DNA of 37,550 nt from NCBI GenBank assembly GCA_964549375.1, contig CAZJWF010000016.1, positions 1 to 37,550 on the forward strand, given 5' to 3'. The translations under genes and the position numbers were made by a program. The notes under the pieces are model-generated. The model made no database searches. It was not told the DNA's origin and saw only the letters and a program-made list of their open reading frames with translations. Source of the stretch: JAHDDY01 sp964549375 (lineage in GTDB: Bacteria > Pseudomonadota > Alphaproteobacteria > Rhodobacterales > Rhodobacteraceae). Shown here piece by piece: positions 7,477 through 15,475 of the stretch (position 1 is its first letter; every line of letters starts with the position of its first letter).

Positions 7477-7970
7477 AACGTAAGCCGCTGACGGTTTGGG
7501 CTATCATCGCGATTGTCTTAACGTTGATCGCCGCGCTGGCGATTTCGACGGTTCCTCTGGGAGTTGGGCCTGCCGCCGTCGCTTGGCCAAATCTAACCCT
7601 TTGCGTGATCTTCTTTTGGATGATTCACCGGCCCAGTGGCCTGCCGACACTGGTCGTGCTGGCCACTGGCTTGATCTCTGATTTGATCGGCGGCGGTGTG
7701 ATCGGTGCGGGAATGCTGGCACTACTCATCACGACATCATTCTTACGATCCGCCGCCGACACGCTGGAAAGATCAGCTTTTGGATTGCGTTGGCTTTCTT
7801 TTGTCGTTTTTGCCTTAGTCGTTTACTTAATTGAAGGTTTGCTTACTGGCCTACCTCGGTGGACAATTCCTCCAGTTGGAGCGGCATTTGCTCAGTTTTT
7901 GGTCACAGTTCTGGCGTATGCCCCTGTATCAATACTGTTTAGGAAAGTCCTAAGGATCGGGCGCACATGA
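7473..7970 (+). CDS. mreD: Rod shape-determining membrane protein MreD
   Basis: 165 residues from GTG; the start overlaps the mreC stop (GTGA), indicating translational coupling. Hydrophobic throughout with about five transmembrane segments: residues 9-27, 33-50, 55-80, 104-122 and 133-155, separated by short loops. The family has little sequence conservation, so the call rests on topology, length (MreD is usually 160-180 residues) and position between mreC and mrdA. It belongs to the MreBCD-PBP2-RodA elongasome in the inner membrane. Confidence 0.88.
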   Translation: MKRKPLTVWAIIAIVLTLIAALAISTVPLGVGPAAVAWPNLTLCVIFFWMIHRPSGLPTLVVLATGLISDLIGGGVIGAGMLALLITTSFLRSAADTLERSAFGLRWLSFVVFALVVYLIEGLLTGLPRWTIPPVGAAFAQFLVTVLAYAPVSILFRKVLRIGRT

Positions 7971-7980
7971 TCGTCTCCCA

Positions 7981-9882
7981 ATGATAGATCGGCGAAAGAT
8001 ACAGGCGGCGACGAACTCGCGGTTCACGCGGCGCTCTTTGCTATTATTCGGCAGTCAATTAGGGCTGGCCGGAGTTCTAGGCTCGCGCATGTATCAATTG
8101 CAAGTCGTTGAAAGCGGTCAATATTCCGAACGCGCCGAACGAAGCCGGATCCGCCCGCGCCTTATCGCGCCGGTTCGCGGTGAAATTTTTTCTCGTGAGG
8201 GCAAGCCTCTCGCAGAAAACCGCCAGAATTACCGCGTGCTCATGGTTCGCGAGCAAACCGACGATATCAAATTGTCATTGCAAAAGCTGGCATCGCTCAT
8301 CGACCTGACGGCTGAGCGCCAAGAGGAACTTTACGAGAAAATTCGCCGGTCATCGCGGTTTGCACAAGTTCTTGTGGCTGAGAATCTGACATGGGGCGAA
8401 TTCGCCGACATTAACGCCAATGCACCCGCGCTGCGGGGAGTATCTTCCGAGATTGGCTTGACCCGTCATTATCCCGAGGCCGAACTCGCCGCCCATATCG
8501 TTGGCTATGTCGGTGCGCCGAACGAAAAGGACGTCAAGCAAGCTGGCCCCGCAAAAGGGCTGCTGAAATTGCCCGGTATGCGGATCGGGAAAAGCGGTGT
8601 TGAGAGCGTGGCCGAAAAAACGTTGCGCGGCGCGGCGGGTCTAAGCCGTGTAGAGCGCAATGTTCATGGCCGCACAATCCGAGAGCTGTTCCGTCAAGAA
8701 GGCCGTCCCGGTGACACGCTCGATCTGACGATTGACCTCGAACTGCAAAAATATGCCATTGACCGGCTAGGCGACGAGAGCGGCGCTGTCATCGTCATGG
8801 ACGTAATCGATGGCGATATTCTCGCGTTAGTTTCGACCCCCGGTTACGACCCAAATAACTTTGTCTTGGGCCTATCGCAAAAACAATGGGTCGAGTTGCG
8901 CGATAACGAGCGCAAACCACTCAATAACAAGGCCGTCGCCGGAACATATCCGCCCGGTTCCACTTTCAAGATGATGACAATGCTCGCCGCATTGGAAGAC
9001 GGCATGAATCCGCTCGACGGACATTTTTGTGGCGGTTCCATATGGTTCGGCAATCGCGAATTTCACTGTTGGCGACGCGGTGGGCACGGCTATATGGACG
9101 GTGTCGCAGCCATCAAGAACTCTTGCGATGTGTATTTCTATGAAATCGCACGACAGGTCGGGATTGACAAGATTGCCGATATTTCTCGCCGTTTTGGGTT
9201 GGGTGTAGAACCTCAAATCGAATTGCCACGCGTCAAAAGTGGCCTGATCCCGGATCGCAATTGGAAAGAGGCGTTCAAGGGCGAGTCTTGGTATCCAGGC
9301 GAAACGCTGATTGCCGGGATTGGACAGGGGTATATCTCGACGACGCCATTGCAGCTCGCGGTGATGACTGCACGGCTCGCGAATGGCGGGTATCACGTTG
9401 AGCCGCGATTGATCCGTGGACGCAATGGAACAGAGATCGAGGCTCCGGCATTGCGGCCCCTTGGTGTGCGCGAAAAAAATGTCGCGCTGGTTCAACAAGC
9501 CATGTCTGCGGTTACGAATGAACAGGGCGGCACCGCTTATCGCTCTCGAATTTCAGCCGTTGGCAAAGAAATGAGCGGCAAAACCGGCACAGCGCAGGTC
9601 CGCCGGATCAGCACGTCAGAACGCATCACAGGCGTTTTGAAGAACGAAGAACTGCCTTGGAAGATGCGCGATCACGCCCTCTTTGTCGCGTTCGCGCCTA
9701 CCGACAAGCCGCGATATGCAATTGCGGTTGTTGTGGAGCATGGCGGCGGCGGTTCGAAAGTGGCCGCGCCTATCGCGCGGGACGTTTTACTACACGCGCA
9801 ATTTCGGGGAAAACCGCCCCCGGATTCTATTCCGAATGAAGCCGAGCCAATCTTTGGCCAAGATCCATTGGGACCAGTGTGA
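7981..9882 (+). CDS. mrdA: Penicillin-binding protein 2 (elongation transpeptidase)
   Basis: 633 residues. Crosslinks peptidoglycan during side-wall growth, anchored in the inner membrane with the catalytic part in the periplasm. Residues 19-37 are the single membrane anchor. Residues 60-230 are the PBP dimer (pedestal) domain, with RLIAPVRGEIFSREG near its start. The transpeptidase domain follows with catalytic Ser327 in STFK, the second motif SCD at 381-383 (SxD replaces SxN, usual for PBP2) and KTG at 534-536. The ATG overlaps nothing and lies 10 bases after the mreD stop. The order mreD-mrdA-rodA supports PBP2 rather than FtsI. Confidence 0.96.
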   Translation: MIDRRKIQAATNSRFTRRSLLLFGSQLGLAGVLGSRMYQLQVVESGQYSERAERSRIRPRLIAPVRGEIFSREGKPLAENRQNYRVLMVREQTDDIKLSLQKLASLIDLTAERQEELYEKIRRSSRFAQVLVAENLTWGEFADINANAPALRGVSSEIGLTRHYPEAELAAHIVGYVGAPNEKDVKQAGPAKGLLKLPGMRIGKSGVESVAEKTLRGAAGLSRVERNVHGRTIRELFRQEGRPGDTLDLTIDLELQKYAIDRLGDESGAVIVMDVIDGDILALVSTPGYDPNNFVLGLSQKQWVELRDNERKPLNNKAVAGTYPPGSTFKMMTMLAALEDGMNPLDGHFCGGSIWFGNREFHCWRRGGHGYMDGVAAIKNSCDVYFYEIARQVGIDKIADISRRFGLGVEPQIELPRVKSGLIPDRNWKEAFKGESWYPGETLIAGIGQGYISTTPLQLAVMTARLANGGYHVEPRLIRGRNGTEIEAPALRPLGVREKNVALVQQAMSAVTNEQGGTAYRSRISAVGKEMSGKTGTAQVRRISTSERITGVLKNEELPWKMRDHALFVAFAPTDKPRYAIAVVVEHGGGGSKVAAPIARDVLLHAQFRGKPPPDSIPNEAEPIFGQDPLGPV

Positions 9883-9928
9883 TGATAGGTCTTGAGTTGG
9901 ATTGCAGATTTTCGCAGGGAGCCTCCTT

Positions 9929-11092
9929 ATGAGCATGACGGTTGCGGGAGGAGCGCCCCGGCTTGGCATCGGCGGCAAATTGCTACGGCTTAACTGGTTC
10001 TTGCCGGTCCTGCTCGCCGTCGCTGCCTGTATCGGTTTTGGAATGCTTTATTCAGTCGCAGGGGGTGATTTTGATCCCTGGGCACGCGCGCAAATTATCC
10101 GGTTCACTGTTGGATTTTTGGCAATGTTCATCATTGCGATGATCGACATCCGCCTTTGGTACAAGGCCGCGTGGCCGTTCTACCTGTTCGCTTTTGCCTT
10201 GTTAATCGCTGTTGAGTTTGTTGGCACACGAGGGATGGGCGCGGTGCGCTGGATCGACCTTGGCGTGATACGCCTACAACCATCCGAACTGATGAAAATC
10301 GCTCTCGTCGTTGTCTTAGCACGGTATTACCACGATCTGAGGCCCGACAGCGTCAAGAACGTCTTGCTCCTCATTCCACCACTGTTGCTCATCGCCCTGC
10401 CCGCTGCACTGGTCATCAAGCAACCCGACCTTGGCACAGCAATTTTGCTTTGCGCTGGGGGCATAATCATCATGTTTATGGCTGGCGCGAGCCTATGGTT
10501 CTTTACGCTGCTTGGGGGCAGTTTTATCGGTGTGATTTGGGCCGTCATGGCCTCACGCGGACAGGACTGGCAAATCCTGAAGGATTATCAATACAAACGG
10601 ATCGAGGTGTTCCTTGACCCCACGCTTGATCCTCAAGGAGCCGGGTACCACATCACGCAATCAAAGATCGCCTTTGGATCTGGTGGTTTTAACGGGATGG
10701 GCTTTACGCAAGGCCCACAAAGCCGCCTCGATTTTCTGCCTGAAAAGCACACGGACTTTATCTTCACCACGCTAGGCGAAGAATTCGGTTTGATTGGTGC
10801 ATTGGCCTTACTGGGTCTCTACATGATAATCTTGCTGGTCGCGATGATGGCGGCTTTGCGGATCAAACATACATTTGGACGTCTGGTGGCAACTGGGGTT
10901 TCCTTCACCTTCTTCAGCTATTTTGCCATCAATATGGCGATGGTGATGGGGCTGGCTCCGGTGGTTGGTGTCCCTCTACCACTCGTCAGTTATGGCGGGA
11001 CATCCATGCTCGTGATCCTATTCGCCTTCGGCTTACTGTTGAGCGCACAAGTCCATGGCCGGGTACAATTTAAGAAACGAGAAGACGCCTGA
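9929..11092 (+). CDS. rodA: Peptidoglycan glycosyltransferase RodA (SEDS family)
   Basis: 387 residues from the ATG at 9929, which has AGGGAG 7 bases upstream; a TTG at 9902 would be a poor alternative. Polymerises lipid II in the inner membrane as partner of PBP2. About ten transmembrane segments are visible. SEDS landmarks are RWIDLGVIRLQPSELMKIALV in the first half, KQPDLGTAILL, and the long periplasmic loop with KIAFGSGGFNGMGFTQGPQ and FLPEKHTDFIFTTLGEEFG, followed by the closing PLPLVSYGGTSML. The PEKHTDFIF segment includes the conserved catalytic-region aspartate. The stop overlaps the tusA start by one base (TGATG). Confidence 0.96.
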   Translation: MSMTVAGGAPRLGIGGKLLRLNWFLPVLLAVAACIGFGMLYSVAGGDFDPWARAQIIRFTVGFLAMFIIAMIDIRLWYKAAWPFYLFAFALLIAVEFVGTRGMGAVRWIDLGVIRLQPSELMKIALVVVLARYYHDLRPDSVKNVLLLIPPLLLIALPAALVIKQPDLGTAILLCAGGIIIMFMAGASLWFFTLLGGSFIGVIWAVMASRGQDWQILKDYQYKRIEVFLDPTLDPQGAGYHITQSKIAFGSGGFNGMGFTQGPQSRLDFLPEKHTDFIFTTLGEEFGLIGALALLGLYMIILLVAMMAALRIKHTFGRLVATGVSFTFFSYFAINMAMVMGLAPVVGVPLPLVSYGGTSMLVILFAFGLLLSAQVHGRVQFKKREDA

Positions 11093-11313
11093 TGGACGAA
11101 CTTGATGCCCGTGGCTTGCGCTGTCCATTGCCAGTTCTAAAAGCGCGCAAGCGATTGAAGGGATTAAGCGATGGAGCGCAGTTGCGAGTGCTTGCTGACG
11201 ACCCCGCCGCCGTTATTGATGTCCCACATTTTTGCGCGGAACAGGGACATACTCTCGAAAGTCAGGCACAGGAAAATGACGCGCTGATCTTCGTGATCCG
11301 AAAAGGCGGCTAG
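11092..11313 (+). CDS. TusA/SirA-family sulfur carrier protein
   Basis: 73 residues. The N-terminus MDELDARGLRCPLPVLKARK has the family's CPxP signature with the sulfur-carrying Cys11, and the fold ends with the usual IFVIRKGG strand. Members move persulfide sulfur between proteins, for example to tRNA 2-thiouridine, molybdenum cofactor or sulfur oxidation enzymes. I cannot tell which applies here, so I give no gene symbol. The start overlaps the rodA stop by one base, so it is probably translated from the rod operon mRNA, an odd partner for cell-wall genes. Its TAG stop interlocks with the TAG of the convergent ChaN-like gene inside GCTAGC. Confidence 0.9.
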   Translation: MDELDARGLRCPLPVLKARKRLKGLSDGAQLRVLADDPAAVIDVPHFCAEQGHTLESQAQENDALIFVIRKGG

Positions 11314-12152
11314 CCCCTTTTCTGGAGCGCAGCGCGCATTCGCTCGCACGGATCTTCGCGTTCAGGTGCAGAGGCCGAAAGCGTGATTGTAAAGGCGGTA
11401 TCAGAGTCCGGCTCATCACCCTCCATCAAGCCTATGCTCGCAATTTTGGCGTCTGGGAAAGCCCTCGCGAGGTAAGCAGGTGCGCCTCGGTCAAACCGCG
11501 CATGTTCGTTGCCACAAATTAGGATACTGCGGCCGCCGCCCTCTTGCCCGGCACGCCACCAAGCCTCAGCATAGGCGGCGTCCCATGCCCGCTGTACTTC
11601 GACCATCGCGCCAAGTTTTTCGCGGCCTACCAATTCGCAATGTGCTGCATATTGAATCTCGATCATCTCCACACGCATGTCTGCAGGTAATTGCTCCGTC
11701 AACCCATATCGTTCGGCCAAGTCATCGCCAACGCCCACAGCGCCTTTCGAATAGACAGCTCCGAGAGCAGATTTAGAGATACCGCCCCCCGCGACATAAG
11801 CCTCCGGCGCGGCTTCGAGGATCGGCGCATACAGCGACCAGTCGGGCCAGTTACTCTCCGCCCATTTCAGCGCTTCACCGAGTTCGGCCCGCGACCCACC
11901 ACTTGCGCGGACTTCATTGGCCGTAGCTTCTAAGCTCTGCGGGATCATTTCGAACGCCATCCCCTTTGGAGAAAGCGCGGCGACCAGTTCAGCCTGTATC
12001 CGATGGTGTCCGGGGTTATCGTGGCGCTCGCCAATGGCAATGTAATCCGCGAAATCAACCGCCCTGACCGCGTCTGCTACCGTCGCAGCAACGCTGACGC
12101 GCGGCGCGACGATCAGCGCTGCCGCTGTCGCGCAAAACCCTCTTCGGTTCAT
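11310..12152 (-). CDS. ChaN-family (haem-binding/DUF399) exported protein
   Basis: 280 residues. The N-terminus MNRRGFCATAAALIVAPRVS resembles a twin-arginine signal (RRGFCA followed by a hydrophobic run and a VAA-type cleavage site near 23), so export by Tat is likely. The mature protein begins with ADYIAIGERHDNPGHHRIQ, the GExH...H pattern that opens the ChaN family; ChaN homologues bind haem at a dimer interface. Later ILICGNEHARFDRGAP and YLARAFPDAKIASIGLME also fit. It overlaps the YkgJ-like gene upstream by four bases (ATGA), so the two are co-translated; a metal or haem role for the pair is a reasonable inference. The exact substrate is unknown. Confidence 0.83.
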   Translation of the reverse strand: MNRRGFCATAAALIVAPRVSVAATVADAVRAVDFADYIAIGERHDNPGHHRIQAELVAALSPKGMAFEMIPQSLEATANEVRASGGSRAELGEALKWAESNWPDWSLYAPILEAAPEAYVAGGGISKSALGAVYSKGAVGVGDDLAERYGLTEQLPADMRVEMIEIQYAAHCELVGREKLGAMVEVQRAWDAAYAEAWWRAGQEGGGRSILICGNEHARFDRGAPAYLARAFPDAKIASIGLMEGDEPDSDTAFTITLSASAPEREDPCERMRAALQKRG

Positions 12153-12916
12153 GCGCCATCACCAGAGGACAACTCATCCGCCGTTGGGGGCCGGTCGGTC
12201 ATCATCAGGGATGCATGCGCTTCGGCGAATGGCTGTTCCCCCGCGATCCAGCGGTTCATCACATTCTTTTCAGTCCAGATCGTTGCGAGCGCCGCGTTTA
12301 GCTCTAGCGGTTCCATCTCTAGCTCATGTTCCAACAGCGCGGTGCCGAAAGCGTCGTAATAGGCTTGGGTATTGTCAAAGAACAACTGATGCGACGGTGC
12401 GGGAATATAGGCGTCGCGCTCATCAAACGCTTTCTTGCACGCACCCACATCGCTGCTGTGCATGGAACGACAGGTCAAAGGTCGCGCGCCGTGAACGCTG
12501 CACAACCATGTTTCGGGATCCAGCAAGGAACATGCGATATGCCCCTCGTGACGCGCCGCACCGCTGAGACCACGGTGCTTCGCATCATGGTCAATCACAC
12601 GCTGTTTCATGGCCTTTGAGGCCTCCGGCTCAAACGCAGTTTCAATATGGTTGGCGAGAAAGAACGCTTCAGGCGGCAGCACGCTGACCATTGTGTGACA
12701 ACAAAAAGCGCAACCCTTATCGCAAGCGACTTTGAAGCTGCCCGTCTCAGCCATCCAACCGTAGAGATCATTGAAATAGACGTTTGACCGTTTGTAAGTC
12801 AGATCGACGGACTCAAGAATACTCTTCTTCGTGACGCCCATACGCGAAAAATAATCCATGTACCGGCGCGCTTCGCGTGCCCCGTCCGGCGGCGTAATGG
12901 GTGAGATATTGGTCAT
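12149..12916 (-). CDS. YkgJ-family cysteine-cluster protein
   Basis: 255 residues, no signal peptide, cytoplasmic. Residues around 59-68 read CDKGCAFCCH, and a second cluster, CSLLDPETWLCSVHGARPLTCR, follows in the middle, together the eight or so cysteines of the YkgJ zinc/iron-chelating domain. The N-terminal 50 residues and the C-terminal 90 are alpha-helical by composition. No enzymatic activity is established for the family. The start has GAGGA upstream on the minus strand. It is the first gene of a two-gene unit with the ChaN-like exported protein. Confidence 0.85.
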   Translation of the reverse strand: MTNISPITPPDGAREARRYMDYFSRMGVTKKSILESVDLTYKRSNVYFNDLYGWMAETGSFKVACDKGCAFCCHTMVSVLPPEAFFLANHIETAFEPEASKAMKQRVIDHDAKHRGLSGAARHEGHIACSLLDPETWLCSVHGARPLTCRSMHSSDVGACKKAFDERDAYIPAPSHQLFFDNTQAYYDAFGTALLEHELEMEPLELNAALATIWTEKNVMNRWIAGEQPFAEAHASLMMTDRPPTADELSSGDGA

Positions 12917-13175
12917 GGAGTCCTCGTCTTGTCGTCTTATATAGAGTGCAAAGTGGCCACGTTATCCGCCAGAGCCACGAGAACTGCATCAAGCGACTTT
13001 GGTCATCCACAAATAACAGCCTGATACGCATTGTTAAATCAAGAATTCTGGCGTGAACTTCATCCGTTAGGCTTTATATGCAGCGCGCTTCGCCCATCTC
13101 CCCTTGAAGTTTGCGGCTGACCTGCCAGTCTTCGCCATAGAGTCAAAAATTAGCCCTGTTCTGAAAGCCCGTTCT

Positions 13176-13889
13176 ATGTCCCTCGATACCAACACCCGCG
13201 ACACGCTCAAGACCGTCGGCACTGCGACGATTTGCACCGCCTTGTTCAAGCGTGGCTACCGTAATCAGATGATTCAAGGGGTGTTACCGCTGGGGTCATC
13301 CGAACCGATGGTCGGCGAAGCCTTTACCCTGCGCTACATGCCTGCGCGCGAGGATCGTAACCCCGTGAGCGTATTTCAAAACCCGAACCACCCACAACGT
13401 AAAGCCGTCGAAGACTGTCCCGCCGATGCCGTGATGGTCATTGACAGCCGCAAAGACGCGCGTGCGGCCTCGGCGGGGTCCATTCTGGTGACTAGGATGA
13501 TGGTGCGCGGCTGCGCCGGTATTGTCACCGATGGTGGCTTTCGAGACAGCCCAGAGATCGCGGAGATGGACTTTCCTGCTTATCACGCACGCCCCTCCCC
13601 GCCCACGAACCTGACGTTTCATGAAGCAATTGGGATCAACGAGCCCATCGGCTGCGGTGATGCACCCGTTTTTCCGGGAGACGTGATTGTCGGCGATGTG
13701 GAGGGTGTTGTCGTCATCCCTGCTGAAATTGCAGGGGACATCGCTGCCGAAGCAGCAGAAATGACCGTCTTCGAGGACTTCGTCACAGAACGGGTTCGCG
13801 CGGGAGAGACGATCATCGGCCTCTATCCCGCGACGAACGAAAAGACCCAGACCGCCTTTACCGAATGGCGCGCAAAAGCGGGGCGCTGA
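13176..13889 (+). CDS. RraA-family protein (aldolase/decarboxylase-like)
   Basis: 237 residues from the ATG at 13176; 24 more codons in frame upstream (from 13104) lack family character. The RraA fold is seen in SILVTRMMVRGCAGIVTDGGFRDSPEI, which contains the G...R-D metal/substrate motif, and in GDVIVGDVEGVVVIP towards the end. The family includes RNase E inhibitor RraA and 4-hydroxy-4-methyl-2-oxoglutarate/oxaloacetate-cleaving enzymes. The longer N-terminus and the partner gene, an iron-type alcohol dehydrogenase three bases downstream, favour a small-molecule enzyme, for instance a 2-oxoacid aldolase or decarboxylase. Substrate unknown. The annotation RraA should not be read as RNase E control here. 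Confidence 0.85.
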   Translation: MSLDTNTRDTLKTVGTATICTALFKRGYRNQMIQGVLPLGSSEPMVGEAFTLRYMPAREDRNPVSVFQNPNHPQRKAVEDCPADAVMVIDSRKDARAASAGSILVTRMMVRGCAGIVTDGGFRDSPEIAEMDFPAYHARPSPPTNLTFHEAIGINEPIGCGDAPVFPGDVIVGDVEGVVVIPAEIAGDIAAEAAEMTVFEDFVTERVRAGETIIGLYPATNEKTQTAFTEWRAKAGR

Positions 13890-13891
13890 CA

Positions 13892-15052
13892 ATGATTGGC
13901 CGTGTTCAATCCCCTCGCATCGTCCGCATCGGTGGCGGCGTCGCCCTCGAAACCGCCGAAGTGCTCACGCAGCTTGGGCTGTCCAAGCCGCTCGTAGTGA
14001 CAGATACAAACCTCGTCGCCCTCGGCCATGTTGCAACGGTAACGGACGCGCTTGAAAGTGTGGGGATTAAATGCGCTGTCTTTGATGGTGTTGTAGAAGA
14101 CCCTACAGATACATGCGTTGATGCCGGATTGGCCGCGCTGCGTGGCGGAGACTTTGACTGCATCATCGGCTTGGGCGGCGGTTCGCCAATGGATACCGCC
14201 AAAGCGATCAGCTTTATGAGCGTTAATCCCGGTCATGTTCGGGACTACAAAGCCCCGACACAAATCGACCGCTGCGGTCCGCCAGTCATTTTGATCCCAA
14301 CAACAGGTGGCACCGGATCAGAACTCACGCGCTGGTGCGTGATCACCGATACGACGAAGGTCGAGAAGTACAATCTCAGCGGCCTCGCTTCCGTCGCCAC
14401 GGCGGCCTTGATCGACTGGACCTTCACGAAAACCAAGCCCGGACGGATCACCGCCGACACGGCTGTCGACAGCCTCACTCACGCCATCGAAGCCTATGTC
14501 AGCCGCAATGCTTTTCCTTACACAGATGCGTTCGCACTGGCGGCCATGCCAGCCATTGCACAGCATGTTCGCACGGCATATTCGGACCCAGAAAACGCCG
14601 AAGCACGCGAAGCCTTAATGCTAGCCGCATCACAAGCCGGGATGGCCTTTTCAAATGCCTCGGTCGCGCTGGTCCACGGCATGAGTCGCCCCATCGGCGC
14701 ACATTTTCACGTCACACACGGACTATCGAACGCGATGTTGTTGCCCGCTGTCACGGCCTTCTCAGTTGACGCCGCACCCGCGCGGTACGCGACCTGTGCC
14801 CGCGTAATGAGCTGGGCGAGCGACAACGATAACGATACACTGGCCTGCGAAAAACTGGTCACAGGTTTACGGCAACTAAACGCCGACCTCGCAGTTCCGT
14901 CCCCCAAGACGCAGGGCCATGACCGGGATACCTATTTCGAGAAATTGTCGTTGATGGCGGAACAAGCTCTCGCCTCTGGCTCGCCGCAGAACAATCCGCG
15001 CGTTCCAACCGCCGAAGAAATCATCAAGCTTTATGAGGAAATCTGGGAGTGA
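13892..15052 (+). CDS. Iron-containing alcohol dehydrogenase
   Basis: 386 residues from the ATG at 13892, two bases after the upstream stop; an ATG at 13865 inside the RraA-like gene is possible. NAD(P)-dependent dehydrogenase of the FucO/AdhB-like type III family. GLGGGSPMDTAKAISF is the nucleotide-binding loop. The metal site is Asp and His in DSLTHAIEAY, then His in VHGMSRPIGAHFHVTHG (two His). PTTGGTGSE precedes them. It reduces an aldehyde or oxidises an alcohol; the neighbouring RraA-like gene suggests a two-step pathway in which the aldolase product is reduced. Substrate unknown. A strong hairpin lies about 40 bases after the stop. Confidence 0.93.
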   Translation: MIGRVQSPRIVRIGGGVALETAEVLTQLGLSKPLVVTDTNLVALGHVATVTDALESVGIKCAVFDGVVEDPTDTCVDAGLAALRGGDFDCIIGLGGGSPMDTAKAISFMSVNPGHVRDYKAPTQIDRCGPPVILIPTTGGTGSELTRWCVITDTTKVEKYNLSGLASVATAALIDWTFTKTKPGRITADTAVDSLTHAIEAYVSRNAFPYTDAFALAAMPAIAQHVRTAYSDPENAEAREALMLAASQAGMAFSNASVALVHGMSRPIGAHFHVTHGLSNAMLLPAVTAFSVDAAPARYATCARVMSWASDNDNDTLACEKLVTGLRQLNADLAVPSPKTQGHDRDTYFEKLSLMAEQALASGSPQNNPRVPTAEEIIKLYEEIWE

Positions 15053-15094
15053 AATATTCTACGCGCTCACACGACTGAACGTAAGGTAATTTAT

Positions 15095-15130
15095 GGGAAC
15101 GAACCGCACCTCATCTGTCGGCTCGTTCCC
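15095..15130. terminator. Bidirectional terminator
   Basis: GGGAACGAACCG at 15095-15106 pairs with CGGCTCGTTCCC at 15119-15130, 11 of 12 positions matching. It lies between the convergent alcohol dehydrogenase (+) and acyl carrier protein (-) genes. The carrier gene stop is 53 bases away, so the hairpin probably ends the Dlt-like operon as well. Confidence 0.7.
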
Positions 15131-15182
15131 AAAGTGCGAGCAGCCCTAGCAAAAAGCTGCGACGCATTCGTTTGACGCTATT

Positions 15183-15425
15183 TTAGGCCGCAACGGCGGA
15201 CTGCAACGCGCCTTTCTCAATCAGCAGCTTGCGCATGTCGCCCAAGTTCTGCATCGACGTAATCTCAGGCATCGTGAACTGCACTTCGAAGGCTACCTCG
15301 ACGGCCAGCATCAGGTCGATGTGACGCGCGCTGTCCCAATTCGGGGTGTTCTTTGCATTCGACTCGTTCGACAAAATGGTGGGGTCAATCGAGAGTACGT
15401 TCGCGACGATTTCAGTTAGTTTCAT
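15183..15425 (-). CDS. Stand-alone acyl/aminoacyl carrier protein (DltC-like role)
   Basis: 80 residues. NWDSARHIDLMLAVEVAFEV has the phosphopantetheine attachment serine (Ser32) in the D-S context of carrier proteins, followed by the usual recognition helix. The terminal MPEITSMQNLGDMRKLLIEKG also fits. It differs from the fatty-acid carrier DSLD motif, so it is a specialised carrier. Its gene follows the amino acid:[carrier protein] ligase with 50 bases between them, and the same operon has an MBOAT acyltransferase. I infer that the ligase loads an amino acid as thioester on Ser32-phosphopantetheine and the MBOAT takes it, as DltC serves DltB. A 4'-phosphopantetheinyl transferase is not in the window. 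Confidence 0.92.
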   Translation of the reverse strand: MKLTEIVANVLSIDPTILSNESNAKNTPNWDSARHIDLMLAVEVAFEVQFTMPEITSMQNLGDMRKLLIEKGALQSAVAA

Positions 15426-15475
15426 AGTCCTAGCCCTATTAAAATGATGTGAAGGCGTTCCGCCATTAATTCAAA

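Noticed and set aside
8872..9498. A 208-codon antisense frame within mrdA
   Set aside because: Shadow of the transpeptidase domain; nothing in it resembles a known protein.
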